From Micromonospora sp. C31 (GTDB lineage: Bacteria > Actinomycetota > Actinomycetes > Mycobacteriales > Micromonosporaceae), in assembly GCF_018070575.1 (NCBI RefSeq), contig NZ_JAGPXN010000006.1, positions 186,001-250,000 on the forward strand: 64,000 nt of DNA, in the 5' to 3' direction. Each line of letters begins with the position of its first letter. Position 1 is the first letter of the stretch. Position numbers and translations under genes: made by a program. The notes beneath the pieces were generated by a model that was given only the letters and a program-made list of their open reading frames with translations, did no database searches and had not been told where the DNA came from. Of the stretch, positions 27,219-35,417 are shown one piece after another.

Positions 27219-27232
27219 CGAACAGGTGTACG
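27219..27232 (-). promoter_or_regulatory. SOS-box-like site upstream of recA
   Basis: CGAACAGGTGTACG differs at one base from the CGAAC-N4-GTTCG LexA box and shares the AGGT centre of the mycobacterial recA SOS box. It lies about 60 bp upstream of the PafBC-type -35. Dual control of recA is the likely arrangement. Confidence 0.65.
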
Positions 27233-27270
27233 AGTCGGCAAGCGACACGCGGAAGCCTCGAAACGGCTGC

Positions 27271-27471
27271 TCAGCGTAGTCGCGCGGGCACCCGGTCGGG
27301 ATAGGCGGCGCAGACCGCGCGCCACACCACGTGGGTCTGCTCACCCGACGCCAGGGCCTGCTCGACGGTCCGCCCGCCGAGCTGCGAGAGCACCTGGTCA
27401 CGGGCGATGCTGGCCGCGTAGCCGGGCCCGAACGCCTCCTCCAGCCGGGTCCAGAAGTCGGTCAGCCGCAC
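27271..27471 (-). CDS. DUF3046 family small protein
   Basis: 66-aa protein of unknown function found near recA in many actinobacteria. The whole sequence fits the family: RLTDFWTRLEEAFGPGYAAS, then ARDQVLSQLGGRTVEQAL and VWRAVCAAYPDRVPARLR. The GTG at 27471 has aggaggact upstream. It starts 4 nt after the stop of the MFS gene, so it is co-transcribed with it. Confidence 0.88.
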   Translation of the reverse strand: MRLTDFWTRLEEAFGPGYAASIARDQVLSQLGGRTVEQALASGEQTHVVWRAVCAAYPDRVPARLR

Positions 27472-27475
27472 GTGA

Positions 27476-28852
27476 TCAGTCCTCCTCGTCCGGCGCCCCC
27501 ACCGGCACCGGCCGCAACGCTAGCGTCACCAGGGGCACCACCGCGACCGCCGCGAGTCCGGTGAGCACCGGATAGCCGGCCGCCGCCACGACAAACCCGC
27601 TGACCGCCCCGGCACCGGCGCCGGCCAGCCCCATGGTCAGGTCGGAGAGCCCCTGCACGCTCGGCCGGATCCCCACCGGCACCGACTCCGACAGCAGCGT
27701 CGAACCCGCGACCATGGTGCCCGACCAGCCCAGCCCGAGCAGGAACAACCCGACCGAGAGCCGGGCCGTGTGGTGCCCGGCGGTGCCGGCGACCGCGCAC
27801 GCCGCGAGCAGCAGCCCGACGCCACCGAGGATCACCGCCCGGCGGCCGACCCGGTCGGTGAGCCAGCCCGCCACCGGGGCGAGGGCGTACATGCCGGCGA
27901 TGTGCAGGCTCAGCACGAGACCGACCACCCGCAGCACGTCGGCGTCGTCGTGCCACTCGTGCAGGCGTACCGGGGTCATCACCATCACCGCGACCATGAC
28001 CAGGTGGCCGACCGCCACCGCGACGATGCCGAGCCGGGCGGCCGGCCGCGTGCGTACCACCGACCAGGCGGCCCGCATGCCCGCAGCGCGCCGGGCGGTC
28101 GGCGCCGGCGCGACGACGGGGGTCGCCGGGGTGGGCACGGGAGACCCCGGCGCGGCCCCGACGGCCGCCGGGGTCGCCACGGGAGGGGCCGGGGCCGGGC
28201 CGGCGGCCGCCGCCAGCCGGCGCGCCGTGAGCAGCGGGTCCGGCCGCAGCAGCGCCAGGATCGCCCCGGCGGCCAGCAGCAGCGCGGCGGCGCTGAAGGC
28301 GAACGGGCCGGCCAGCGGCGGCAGCCCCCAGCCGCTGGTGGTGCGGTCGGCGAGCGAGGCGAAGTTCGGCGCGGCGACCGCGCCGATCGTGGTGGCCCAG
28401 ACGATCAACGAGAGCTGGCGGCCCCGCCGCGCCGGGACCGCCAGGTCGACGGCGGTGTAGCGGGCCTGGAGGTTGGCCGCGCTGCCGCCGCCGAACAGGA
28501 GCATGCCGAGGAAGAGCAGCGGAACCCAGCGGGTGGCCGCGGCGACGACCACCAGCGTGCCGCCGGCCGCGCCGGCCAGGTACGCCACGACCAGGCCCGG
28601 CCGCCGGCCGTGGCGGGTCATGATCCGGGTGACCGGTACGGCCAGCAACGCCCCGCCGACCACGGCGGCGCTGCTGACCAGGCCCGCGACGGCGGTACCG
28701 GCGACGTCGGAGGCGAGCAGCGCCCCGACGGCGACGCCGATGGTCACCCCGATCCCGCCGATGATCTGGGTGCCGAAGAGCAGTCGCAGGGTACGCCGCT
28801 GGATGGGCGCGACGTCGGGCGCGGCGAGCGGCGCGGCGAGGTCGGTGCCCAC
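27476..28852 (-). CDS. MFS transporter
   Basis: 458-aa major facilitator superfamily protein with about 12 hydrophobic helices. MFS motif A-like segments occur after helix 2 (VTRIMTRHGRRPGLVVAYLAG) and in the second half (AGWLTDRVGRRAVILGG). A Pro/Ala-rich central loop of about 55 residues (AAGPAPAPPVATPAAVGAAPG...) separates the halves. The substrate is unknown; drug or metabolite export is typical. GTG at 28852 has aaggagt 6 nt upstream and is preferred to the ATG at 28891. Confidence 0.88.
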   Translation of the reverse strand: MGTDLAAPLAAPDVAPIQRRTLRLLFGTQIIGGIGVTIGVAVGALLASDVAGTAVAGLVSSAAVVGGALLAVPVTRIMTRHGRRPGLVVAYLAGAAGGTLVVVAAATRWVPLLFLGMLLFGGGSAANLQARYTAVDLAVPARRGRQLSLIVWATTIGAVAAPNFASLADRTTSGWGLPPLAGPFAFSAAALLLAAGAILALLRPDPLLTARRLAAAAGPAPAPPVATPAAVGAAPGSPVPTPATPVVAPAPTARRAAGMRAAWSVVRTRPAARLGIVAVAVGHLVMVAVMVMTPVRLHEWHDDADVLRVVGLVLSLHIAGMYALAPVAGWLTDRVGRRAVILGGVGLLLAACAVAGTAGHHTARLSVGLFLLGLGWSGTMVAGSTLLSESVPVGIRPSVQGLSDLTMGLAGAGAGAVSGFVVAAAGYPVLTGLAAVAVVPLVTLALRPVPVGAPDEED

Positions 28853-28931
28853 GGCGACTCCTTCGAGGTAAGGGGCGAGATGCCGTCTCATCCTTGCGCA
28901 CCCGCCCCGCCGACCGGCAGCCGGTGGACGG

Positions 28932-30074
28932 CTACAACCCGAGGCCGCGGCCGATGATCTCCTTCATGATCTCGGTGGTGCCGCCGTAGATCGTCTGCAC
29001 CCGACCGTCCAGCCATGCCTTCGCCACCGGGTACTCCAGCATGTAGCCGTAGCCGCCGTGCAGCTGCACGCAGCGGTCGGCGACCCGGTTCTGCAACTCG
29101 GTGGTCCACCACTTCGCCTTGGCCGCGTCGCTGACCGAGAGCCGGCCGGCGCCGTACTCCGCGACGCAGTGGTTGACGAAGGTACGCGCGATGGTGACCT
29201 CGGTGTCCAGCTCGGCCAGCAGGAAGCGGTTGTGCTGGAACGCGCCGATCGGCCGGCCGAACGCCTGCCGCGAGCGGGCGTAGTCGAGGGTGACGGCGAG
29301 CAGCCGCTCGGCGGCGGCCACCGCGGCGACCGCGATGCTGAGCCGCTCCCGGGGCAGGTTGGCCATCAGGTGGTAGAAGCCCTGGTTCTCGGTGCCGATC
29401 AGGTTCTCCGCCGGCACCCGGCAGTCGTCGAAGAACAGCTCGGCGGTGTCGTTGGCCCTGAGCCCGACCTTGGCCAGCCGCCGGCCCCGGGAGAAGCCGG
29501 GCGTGCCGCTCTCCACGGCGACCAGGCTCACCCCGTGCGCGCCCTGGTCCGGCGCGGTACGCACGACCACCACCACCAGGTCGGCCAGCTCCCCGTTGGT
29601 GATGAAGGTCTTCTGGCCGTTGAGCACCCAGCTGTCGCCGTCGCGGACCGCGCTCGTGCGGATCCCCGCCAGGTCGGAGCCGGCGCCGGGCTCGCTCATC
29701 GCGATCGCGGTGACCAGGTCGCCGGAGCAGAACCCGGGCAGCCAGCGCTTGCGCTGCTCGTCCGTGGTGAGTCCGGTCAGGTACGGCGCCACCACGTCGT
29801 TGTGCAGGCCGAAGCCGAGCCCGGTGCAGCCGGCCGCGACGATCTCCTCGTCCAGCACGGCGTTGAACCGGAAGTCCCGCTGCCCGCCGCCGCCGTACTC
29901 CGTGTCGACGTCCATGCCCAGCAGGCCGGCGGCCCCGGCGCGGCGCCACACCTCGCGGTCGACGATCCCGTCGGCCTCCCAACGCTCGTGGTGGGGCACC
30001 GCCTCGCGGGTCAGGAACTCGCGGCACAGCTCGCGGAACTCCTCGTGGTCGCGCTCGTAGAGATGCTGCTCCAT
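28932..30074 (-). CDS. Acyl-CoA dehydrogenase
   Basis: 380-aa FAD enzyme introducing a double bond into acyl-CoA. Motifs: VTAIAMSEPGAGSDLAGI (substrate/FAD), WVLNGQKTFITNG, RQAFGRPIGAFQHNRF, CVQLHGGYGYMLEYPVAKAWLD, and IYGGTTEIMKEIIGRGLGL at the C-terminus (Glu of TTEI is the expected base in many members). Length is typical. It could act in beta-oxidation or secondary metabolism; the exact substrate is not evident. ATG at 30074; the frame upstream is not conserved. No partner genes adjoin it. Confidence 0.92.
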   Translation of the reverse strand: MEQHLYERDHEEFRELCREFLTREAVPHHERWEADGIVDREVWRRAGAAGLLGMDVDTEYGGGGQRDFRFNAVLDEEIVAAGCTGLGFGLHNDVVAPYLTGLTTDEQRKRWLPGFCSGDLVTAIAMSEPGAGSDLAGIRTSAVRDGDSWVLNGQKTFITNGELADLVVVVVRTAPDQGAHGVSLVAVESGTPGFSRGRRLAKVGLRANDTAELFFDDCRVPAENLIGTENQGFYHLMANLPRERLSIAVAAVAAAERLLAVTLDYARSRQAFGRPIGAFQHNRFLLAELDTEVTIARTFVNHCVAEYGAGRLSVSDAAKAKWWTTELQNRVADRCVQLHGGYGYMLEYPVAKAWLDGRVQTIYGGTTEIMKEIIGRGLGL

Positions 30075-30134
30075 GGCGGCAAGTGTGGCACCGCCCACCC
30101 GCCCCGCCCAGGGCCGGCGGGCGAGAACGGCGGT

Positions 30135-30839
30135 TCAGCCGGCGAGGGCGCGGGCGGCCACGGTTAGGTCGGCGACCAGTCCCTCGTACGCCTTGTCCTG
30201 GTCGTCCGCGCGCAGCACGGCGGACGGGTGGATGGTGGCCAGCAGCCGGGCCGGCGGCGCGTCGGCGACGGTGCCGGTGGAGTCCACCGGCACCCGCCGG
30301 AAGTCCTCGGGGTGCTGGGCCGACGCCGGCCAGGGCAGCAGCTCGCCGCGCTGGCGGGTGACCCGGAACGTCGGGCCGAGCAGGGCCTTGGCGGCGGTGG
30401 CGCCGAGCACCACCACGATCTCCGGGCGCAGCTGGGCGAACTCGGCCACCAGCCAGGGCCGGCAGGCGGTCACGTGCACCCGGTCCGGGGTCTGGTGGAT
30501 GCGCCGCTTGCCGCGCTGCTCGAAGCGGAAGTGCTTCACCGCATTGGTGAGGTAGATGTGGCCGGGGTCGAGCCGGGCGTCGTCGACGGCCTTGCGCAGC
30601 AGCCGGCCGGCGGGGCCGACGAACGGCAGGCCCTTCTGGTCCTCCAGGTCGCCGGGCTGCTCGCCGACGAAGACCACCCGCGCGCCGGCGTCGCCACGGC
30701 CGAAGACCGTCTGCGACGCGTCCCGGTGGAGCTCGCAGCCCCGGCAGCCGGCGGCGGCGGCGCGCAGGTCGTCGAGGGTGTCGGCCCGCGGCGGGATGAA
30801 CTGCTGCGCGCCCGGCGCGGTCTCGGTCTGCTCGGCCAT
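30135..30839 (-). CDS. udgX: UdgX-type uracil-DNA glycosylase
   Basis: 234-aa family-4-related UDG. Residues 32 and 35 (GCRGCELHRD) with later cysteines form the Fe-S site. Motif 1 is FVGEQPGDLEDQKGLPFVGPAGRLL, and LTNAVKHFRFEQRGKRRIHQTP contains the KRRIH loop that distinguishes UdgX (His115 here). The C-terminal motif is LLATIHPSAVLRA. In characterised UdgX this His forms a covalent bond with uracil-excised DNA, giving a suicide product; that is family knowledge, not tested here. ATG at 30839; the long frame upstream is a shadow of the next gene. Confidence 0.92.
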   Translation of the reverse strand: MAEQTETAPGAQQFIPPRADTLDDLRAAAAGCRGCELHRDASQTVFGRGDAGARVVFVGEQPGDLEDQKGLPFVGPAGRLLRKAVDDARLDPGHIYLTNAVKHFRFEQRGKRRIHQTPDRVHVTACRPWLVAEFAQLRPEIVVVLGATAAKALLGPTFRVTRQRGELLPWPASAQHPEDFRRVPVDSTGTVADAPPARLLATIHPSAVLRADDQDKAYEGLVADLTVAARALAG

Positions 30840-30883
30840 GGCGACTGTTCTACCCGGTCCGGGAGGGAACACGCGCTTCCCGC

Positions 30884-32224
30884 TCACGCCGTGAAGCCGC
30901 CGGCCGGGGCGGGACGGATCGCCCGGGCGACCGCCTCGGCCAGCTCCGGGATCTCCGCCTCGGCCAGCGAACTGACGGTGATCCGGATGGCCGGCGGGCC
31001 GGCGATGCGGTGCAGCGCGCCGGGCGCGACCGCCCAGCCGGCGTCGCGCAGCGCCGTCAGCACGCTGGTCTCGTCGTCGACCGGCAGCCAGACGTTGATG
31101 CCGCTGCGCCCGTGGGCGGTCAGGCCGTGGTGGGCGAGCGCGTCGATCAGTGCCGTGCGCCGCCGCTCGTAGCTGCCGGCGGCCCGGTCCACGAGCGTGG
31201 CCACGGCGGGGTCGCACCACAGCGCCAGGACCAGCCGTTGCAGCACGGTGGAGACCCAGCCGGCGCCGACCCGGGCGCGCCCGGCCACCCGGGCCACGGT
31301 GGTCTCGTCGCCCACCAGCACGGCCAGCCGCAGGTCGGGGCCGAACGGCTTGCTCACCGAGCGGACGAAGGCCCACGTCGGGGTCGCCCCGGCGAGCGGG
31401 TGCAGCGGTACGCGGGCCAGCTCGGCGGCGTGGTCGTCCTCGATCAGCAGCAGGTCGGACCGGCCGGCGAGCAGGGCGCGCAGCTCACCGGCCCGCTCGG
31501 CGGAGACCGCCGCGCCGGTGGGGTTCTGGGCCCGACTCGTCACGATCAGCGCCCGCGCGCCGGCGGCGAGCGCAGCGCCGACCCCGGCGGCGAGCGGCCC
31601 GTCGTCGTCGACCGGCACGCCGATCGGCCGCAGCCCGAGGGCAGCTACCAGGTCGAGCAGGTTGGCCCAGCCCGGGTCCTCGACCGCGACGGCGTCCCCG
31701 GGGCGCAGGTGCGCGCCGAGCAGCCGCTCGATGCCGTCCAGCGCGCCGCCGGTGACGGTCAGCTCCGTCGCCGGCACGCCGTCTGCCGCGAGTCGTTCGC
31801 GGGCCGCCTCGGCCAGCTCGGGCAGCACCCCGGCCGCCGGGTAGCCGACCGGCTCGCCCGCGGCGGCGGCCAGGCCGGCGAGGTGCTGCCCGAGGGGTGG
31901 CAGCAGCCGTACGTCCGGCTCGCCCCGGGACAGGTCGCGCAGGCCGGGGGCCGTCGGCGGGCGCAACGCGGAGCGGCGGGCCGCCACGGGTGGCCGGGGC
32001 CGGACCCGGGTGCCGTGCCGGCCGGCGGTGACCACGAGGCCCCGCTGGCGCAGCTCCTGGTAGGCGCGGGCCGCGGTGGCCGGGCTCACCGCGAGCCGGG
32101 CGGCGAGCTCCCGTACCGGCGGCAGCGCGTCGCCGGGGGCGAGGGCGGCGCAGCGGATGCCCGTTTCGATGCTGGCCGAGATCTCGGCGGCCGTCGTACC
32201 GGCGAACTGATAGCGTGCTGACAC
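30884..32224 (-). CDS. MocR-type GntR regulator with aminotransferase domain
   Basis: 446-aa PLP-dependent transcription regulator. Residues 1-75 form a GntR winged helix (ASIETGIRCAALAPGDALPPVRELAARLAVSPATAARAYQELRQRGLV). Residues 110-440 form a fold-type I aminotransferase domain. ARALIVTSRAQNPTGAAVS and LLIEDDHAAEL are visible, and the lysine region FVRSVSKPFGPDLRL places the PLP-binding Lys at SVSKPF. MocR proteins sense PLP or related amines. Divergent from the flavin-domain/GNAT fusion with only 34 nt between starts, including a palindrome. GTG start at 32224. Confidence 0.92.
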   Translation of the reverse strand: MSARYQFAGTTAAEISASIETGIRCAALAPGDALPPVRELAARLAVSPATAARAYQELRQRGLVVTAGRHGTRVRPRPPVAARRSALRPPTAPGLRDLSRGEPDVRLLPPLGQHLAGLAAAAGEPVGYPAAGVLPELAEAARERLAADGVPATELTVTGGALDGIERLLGAHLRPGDAVAVEDPGWANLLDLVAALGLRPIGVPVDDDGPLAAGVGAALAAGARALIVTSRAQNPTGAAVSAERAGELRALLAGRSDLLLIEDDHAAELARVPLHPLAGATPTWAFVRSVSKPFGPDLRLAVLVGDETTVARVAGRARVGAGWVSTVLQRLVLALWCDPAVATLVDRAAGSYERRRTALIDALAHHGLTAHGRSGINVWLPVDDETSVLTALRDAGWAVAPGALHRIAGPPAIRITVSSLAEAEIPELAEAVARAIRPAPAGGFTA

Positions 32225-32234
32225 AAATCAGAGA

Positions 32235-32248
32235 TTGTACTAGAACAA
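32235..32248. promoter_or_regulatory. Candidate MocR operator in the 34-bp divergent region
   Basis: TTGTACTAGAACAA is a 14-bp near-perfect palindrome centred on CTAG (one mismatched pair). It occupies nearly half of the space between the two divergent start codons, so any bound protein would control both genes. The best candidate is the adjacent MocR regulator. Confidence 0.6.
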
Positions 32249-32258
32249 AGGTCGAGCC

Positions 32259-33503
32259 ATGTACGCACCCACCGACCGGACCACCGCCAGCCGCTCCCGG
32301 GAGCGGATGAGCTACGACGAGGCCGCCGCGCACGCCGTCCTCGACGAGGCGTACGACTGCGCGCTCGGGTTCACCGTCGACGGCGAGCCCCGGGTGCTGC
32401 CCACCCTGCACGTACGCGTCGGTGACACCCTCTACCTGCACGGCTCCACCGGCAGCCGGCCGCTGCTCGCCGCCCGGGGCGACGGGCTGCCGATCTGCGT
32501 CGCGGTCACCCTGCTCGACGGCCTCGTCTACGGCCGCTCGCAGTTCCACCACAGCGCCAACTACCGCTCGGTGGTCGCGCACGGCACCGCGCGGCTGGTC
32601 ACCGACGAGCGGGAGAAGCTGCGGATGCTGACCGCCCTGGTGGAGAAGGCCGCCCCGGGGCGCAGCGCCGACAGCCGGCCCCCGTCGCGGCGGGAACTGG
32701 CCGAGACGGCCGTGCTCGCCCTGCCGCTGCGGGAGGTGTCGGTCCGCGCCCGCAGCGGCGGCGTACGCGACGCGGAGACCGACCTCACCCTGCCGCACTG
32801 GGCCGGCGTGGTGCCGCTGCGGCTGACCGCCGGGCTGCCCGAGCCCGACGCCGGGGTGGGCGTGCCGGTGCCGGCGTACCTGCGGCCGCAGACGTCGCCG
32901 TGGCTCGACCCGGCCGTGCTGGGCGGGGAACACGTCCTGCTGGAACCGCTCGACCTCGCGCACGCCGACGAGCTGCACGCCGCCACCGCCGACCCGGAGG
33001 TCTGGCGGCACCTGGGCAGCCCGCTGCCGGCCGACGCCGCCGCCACCGCCGAGCAGATCGCCACCGCGCTGGCCGCGCACCGGCGGGGCGAGCGGGTGCC
33101 CTGGGTGCAGCGCTGCGCGGTGACCGGCGCGGTGGTGGGCACCACCTCCTTCTACGAGGTGGACCCGGAGCGTCGGGCGGTGGCGATCGGCTACACCTGG
33201 CTGGGCCGACCCTGGTGGCGCACCGGCATCAACACGGAGGCGAAGCTGCTGCTGCTCACCCGCGCCTTCGAGGAACTGGGCGCGGTGCGGGTGGTCTGGC
33301 ACACCGACATCCGCAACGAGCGCTCGCAGCGGGCGATCGAGCGCCTCGGCGCGTCCCGCGAGGGGGTGCTGCGCCGGCACCGGCTCCGCCCGGACGGCTC
33401 CTGGCGGGACACCGCACAGTATTCGATGACCGTCGACGAGTGGCCGAACGCACAGGTCACGCTCCGGGAAAGGCTTCGCCGGGCGGCACCCGTGGCCCCA
33501 TGA
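32259..33503 (+). CDS. Pyridoxamine-phosphate-oxidase-like / GNAT fusion protein
   Basis: 414 aa. Residues 15-150 resemble the FMN-binding split-barrel family (ALGFTVDGEPRVLPTLHVRVGDTLYLHGSTGSR and FHHSANYRSVVAHGTARLV). Residues about 225-400 are a RimJ/RimL-type GNAT acetyltransferase (LLEPLDLAHADELHAATADPEVWRHLGSPL; IGYTWLGRPWWRTGINTEAKLLLLTRAFEELGAVRVVWHTD; NERSQRAIERLGASREGVLRRH). The substrate is unknown. ATG at 32259 with aaagg 7-8 nt upstream. Divergent from the MocR gene and overlapping the downstream LysE gene by 4 nt. Confidence 0.85.
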   Translation: MYAPTDRTTASRSRERMSYDEAAAHAVLDEAYDCALGFTVDGEPRVLPTLHVRVGDTLYLHGSTGSRPLLAARGDGLPICVAVTLLDGLVYGRSQFHHSANYRSVVAHGTARLVTDEREKLRMLTALVEKAAPGRSADSRPPSRRELAETAVLALPLREVSVRARSGGVRDAETDLTLPHWAGVVPLRLTAGLPEPDAGVGVPVPAYLRPQTSPWLDPAVLGGEHVLLEPLDLAHADELHAATADPEVWRHLGSPLPADAAATAEQIATALAAHRRGERVPWVQRCAVTGAVVGTTSFYEVDPERRAVAIGYTWLGRPWWRTGINTEAKLLLLTRAFEELGAVRVVWHTDIRNERSQRAIERLGASREGVLRRHRLRPDGSWRDTAQYSMTVDEWPNAQVTLRERLRRAAPVAP

Positions 33504-34168
33504 TGGCGGGCGTGCTGGGCATCACCGACATCTGGACGTACGTACTGGGCACCGTGGCGATCGTGCTGCTCCCCGGACCCAACTCCATCTTCGTGCTCTC
33601 CACCGCCGCCCAGCGGGGCGTGGCGGCCGGCTACCGGGCCGCCGGCGGGGTCTTCGTCGGCGACGGGGTGCTGATGTTCCTCTCCGCTGCCGGCGTGGCG
33701 TCGCTGGTCCAGGCGTACCCGCCGCTCTTTCTGGTGATCAAGTACGCCGGCGCCGCGTACCTCGGCTACGTGGGGTTGACGATGCTGCGCGGCGCGTGGC
33801 GACGCTGGCGGACGCGCAACGATCCGGCCGCCCCGCGGCTCATCGACGCCGCGGGGCCGGCGGCGCTGCGCAGCCCGTTCCGCAAGGCGCTGGTGATCAG
33901 CCTGCTCAACCCGAAGGCGATCCTCTTCTTCGTCTCGTTCTTCATCCAGTTCGTGGACCCGGGCTACGCCTGGCCGGCGCTGTCGTTCCTGTTGCTCGGG
34001 CTCATCGCCCAGGTCACCAGCGCGCTCTACCTGACCGCGCTGATCTTCACGGGCACGTTCCTGGCGGCCCAGTTCCGCCGGCGGCACCGCCTGGCCGCCG
34101 GCGCCACCACCGGCGTCGCCGCCCTCTTCCTCGGTTTCAGCCTCAAGCTGGCCACCGCCACCGCCTGA
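33500..34168 (+). CDS. LysE/RhtB family amino acid exporter
   Basis: 222-aa inner-membrane protein with six hydrophobic helices: IWTYVLGTVAIVLLPGPNSIFVLSTAAQRG (conserved PGPN), VFVGDGVLMFLSAAGVASLV, FLVIKYAGAAYLGYVGLTML, FRKALVISLLNPKAILFFVSFFIQF (conserved NPK), and two more. The family exports amino acids or derivatives. Its start overlaps the stop of the upstream flavin-GNAT gene (ATGA), placing it under the same MocR-linked promoter. An ATG three bases downstream is equally possible. Confidence 0.9.
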   Translation: MMAGVLGITDIWTYVLGTVAIVLLPGPNSIFVLSTAAQRGVAAGYRAAGGVFVGDGVLMFLSAAGVASLVQAYPPLFLVIKYAGAAYLGYVGLTMLRGAWRRWRTRNDPAAPRLIDAAGPAALRSPFRKALVISLLNPKAILFFVSFFIQFVDPGYAWPALSFLLLGLIAQVTSALYLTALIFTGTFLAAQFRRRHRLAAGATTGVAALFLGFSLKLATATA

Positions 34169-34237
34169 CCCCGCCGGGTCAGCTGCCGTGGCCGCCGCTC
34201 CCGGCAGGTTCAGGTGCCCACCGCCGCTCCCGCCGGA

Positions 34238-35167
34238 TCAGGTGCCGTCGCCGCCGCCGGAGCCGCCGCCGATGCCGGCCCCACCGGCGGTGCCGCCCAG
34301 CCCGAAGCCGGGATGGATCGGCTCGTCCGGCGGGCGGCTGACGTGCGCCGACTCGGAGATGGTCGCGGACCAGTCGGCGTGCGCGGCGGCCGCGGCGTGC
34401 CGGTTGATCGCCGTACGCAGCCAGGCGTCCACGGTCGCGATCCAGTCCCGCCGGTCGGCGCCGGCGTGCCAGACCCGGAACCGGCTGATGCTCTGGTGGG
34501 TGATCCCGGCCAGGGCCAGCCGCCGGTCCATCCAGAGGATCGCCTCCAGGCCGGCCGGATCGGCGATGAAGATCAGTTCCAGCTCGGTGATCGGCCCGGC
34601 GTAGAGCGGCGCCACCCAGTAGCCCAGCCGCTGGTGCAGCGGCAGGGTCTGCGCCACCCCGGGCAGCCGCCCGTCGACCAGGCCGGCCTGGCGCATGCGG
34701 AAGCCGAGCGTGTCGAGGGCCGCCAGGACGTGCCCCTGGGTCGGCAGCGGGTGCACGAAGACCGGCACCATCGCGCCCTGGTCCAGCCGGGGCTCGACGG
34801 CCACCTCCGTACGCAGCCCCATCCGCAGGCCGAGCAGGGGCACCCCGCCGAGGACGGTGGCCGGGGTCTCCCAGGGCAGCGCGAACTCGAACGGGATCGA
34901 GCGGCCCCGCCCGGCGCGCAGCACGAAACCGTCGGCCACCGTCGCCTGGTGGAACTGCACCAGGCGACGGGGCGCCTCCGGGTCGTCCGGCTCGGCCGTG
35001 GTGACCAGGCCGAGCCGGACGTGCAGCACGGGTACGTCGGTGGGGCCGGCGACGACGGTGACCCGCCCCGGCAGCCGCAGCCCGGGGCGGGTGCTCGGAT
35101 TGGCCAGGGCCGTCCGCACCGACAGTCCGGTCCAGCCGGACCCGGGTGACACCCCCGTCAACCGCAC
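34238..35167 (-). CDS. Spo0M-like sporulation control protein (arrestin fold)
   Basis: 309 aa. The N-terminus is the Spo0M/arrestin-like beta-sandwich (VRLTGVSPGSGWTGLSVRTAL, PGRVTVVAGPTDVPVLHVRLGLVT, VADGFVLRAGRGRSIPFEFALPWETPAT). A second domain follows, with LIFIADPAGLEAILWMDRRLALAG. The last 25 residues are Gly-rich. GTG at 35167 is preceded by gggggag 5 nt upstream; a longer frame upstream runs through an imperfect repeat and is not the gene. Convergent with the LysE gene. The role in actinobacterial differentiation is inferred from family only. Confidence 0.85.
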   Translation of the reverse strand: MRLTGVSPGSGWTGLSVRTALANPSTRPGLRLPGRVTVVAGPTDVPVLHVRLGLVTTAEPDDPEAPRRLVQFHQATVADGFVLRAGRGRSIPFEFALPWETPATVLGGVPLLGLRMGLRTEVAVEPRLDQGAMVPVFVHPLPTQGHVLAALDTLGFRMRQAGLVDGRLPGVAQTLPLHQRLGYWVAPLYAGPITELELIFIADPAGLEAILWMDRRLALAGITHQSISRFRVWHAGADRRDWIATVDAWLRTAINRHAAAAAHADWSATISESAHVSRPPDEPIHPGFGLGGTAGGAGIGGGSGGGDGT

Positions 35168-35283
35168 GGCACTCCCCCGTCCACCACCGGGCCGGGCCGA
35201 CCCGGAGCCCGCCCGACGGGCCCGCCCCAGTCGTCGCGGACCCTGCGGCCGGGGCCACTCCCGTGGTCGCGCAATCAGCGGCC

Positions 35284-35380
35284 GTGGCCCTCCAAGGTCG
35301 CGGACCTCGCGCGTGGCCCCCACCGTGCCCGCGGACCTCGCGCGTGGCCACCTCCATGGTCGCGGACCCGGCGGGTGGCC
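35284..35380. repeat. Imperfect ~31-bp tandem repeat between Spo0M-like gene and CNNM genes
   Basis: GTGGCC recurs at 35284, 35313, 35344 and 35375, spaced 29, 31 and 31 bp. Each is followed by a related tggtcgcggacctcgcgc-type segment, most conserved in the second to fourth units. A weaker copy may lie before 35284. Located in a 250-bp gene-free stretch. Confidence 0.7.
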
Positions 35381-35417
35381 GCCCCGACTTCGACGAAGAA
35401 CGGCCACCCGTCCGGCC

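Noticed and set aside
32900-33499. Upstream extension of the LysE frame as part of the protein
   Set aside because: It is an alternative frame inside the GNAT domain; the overlap ATG at 33500 begins the conserved sequence.
35284-35380. CRISPR array
   Set aside because: Repeat units are adjacent and degenerate with no unique spacers and no cas genes nearby.
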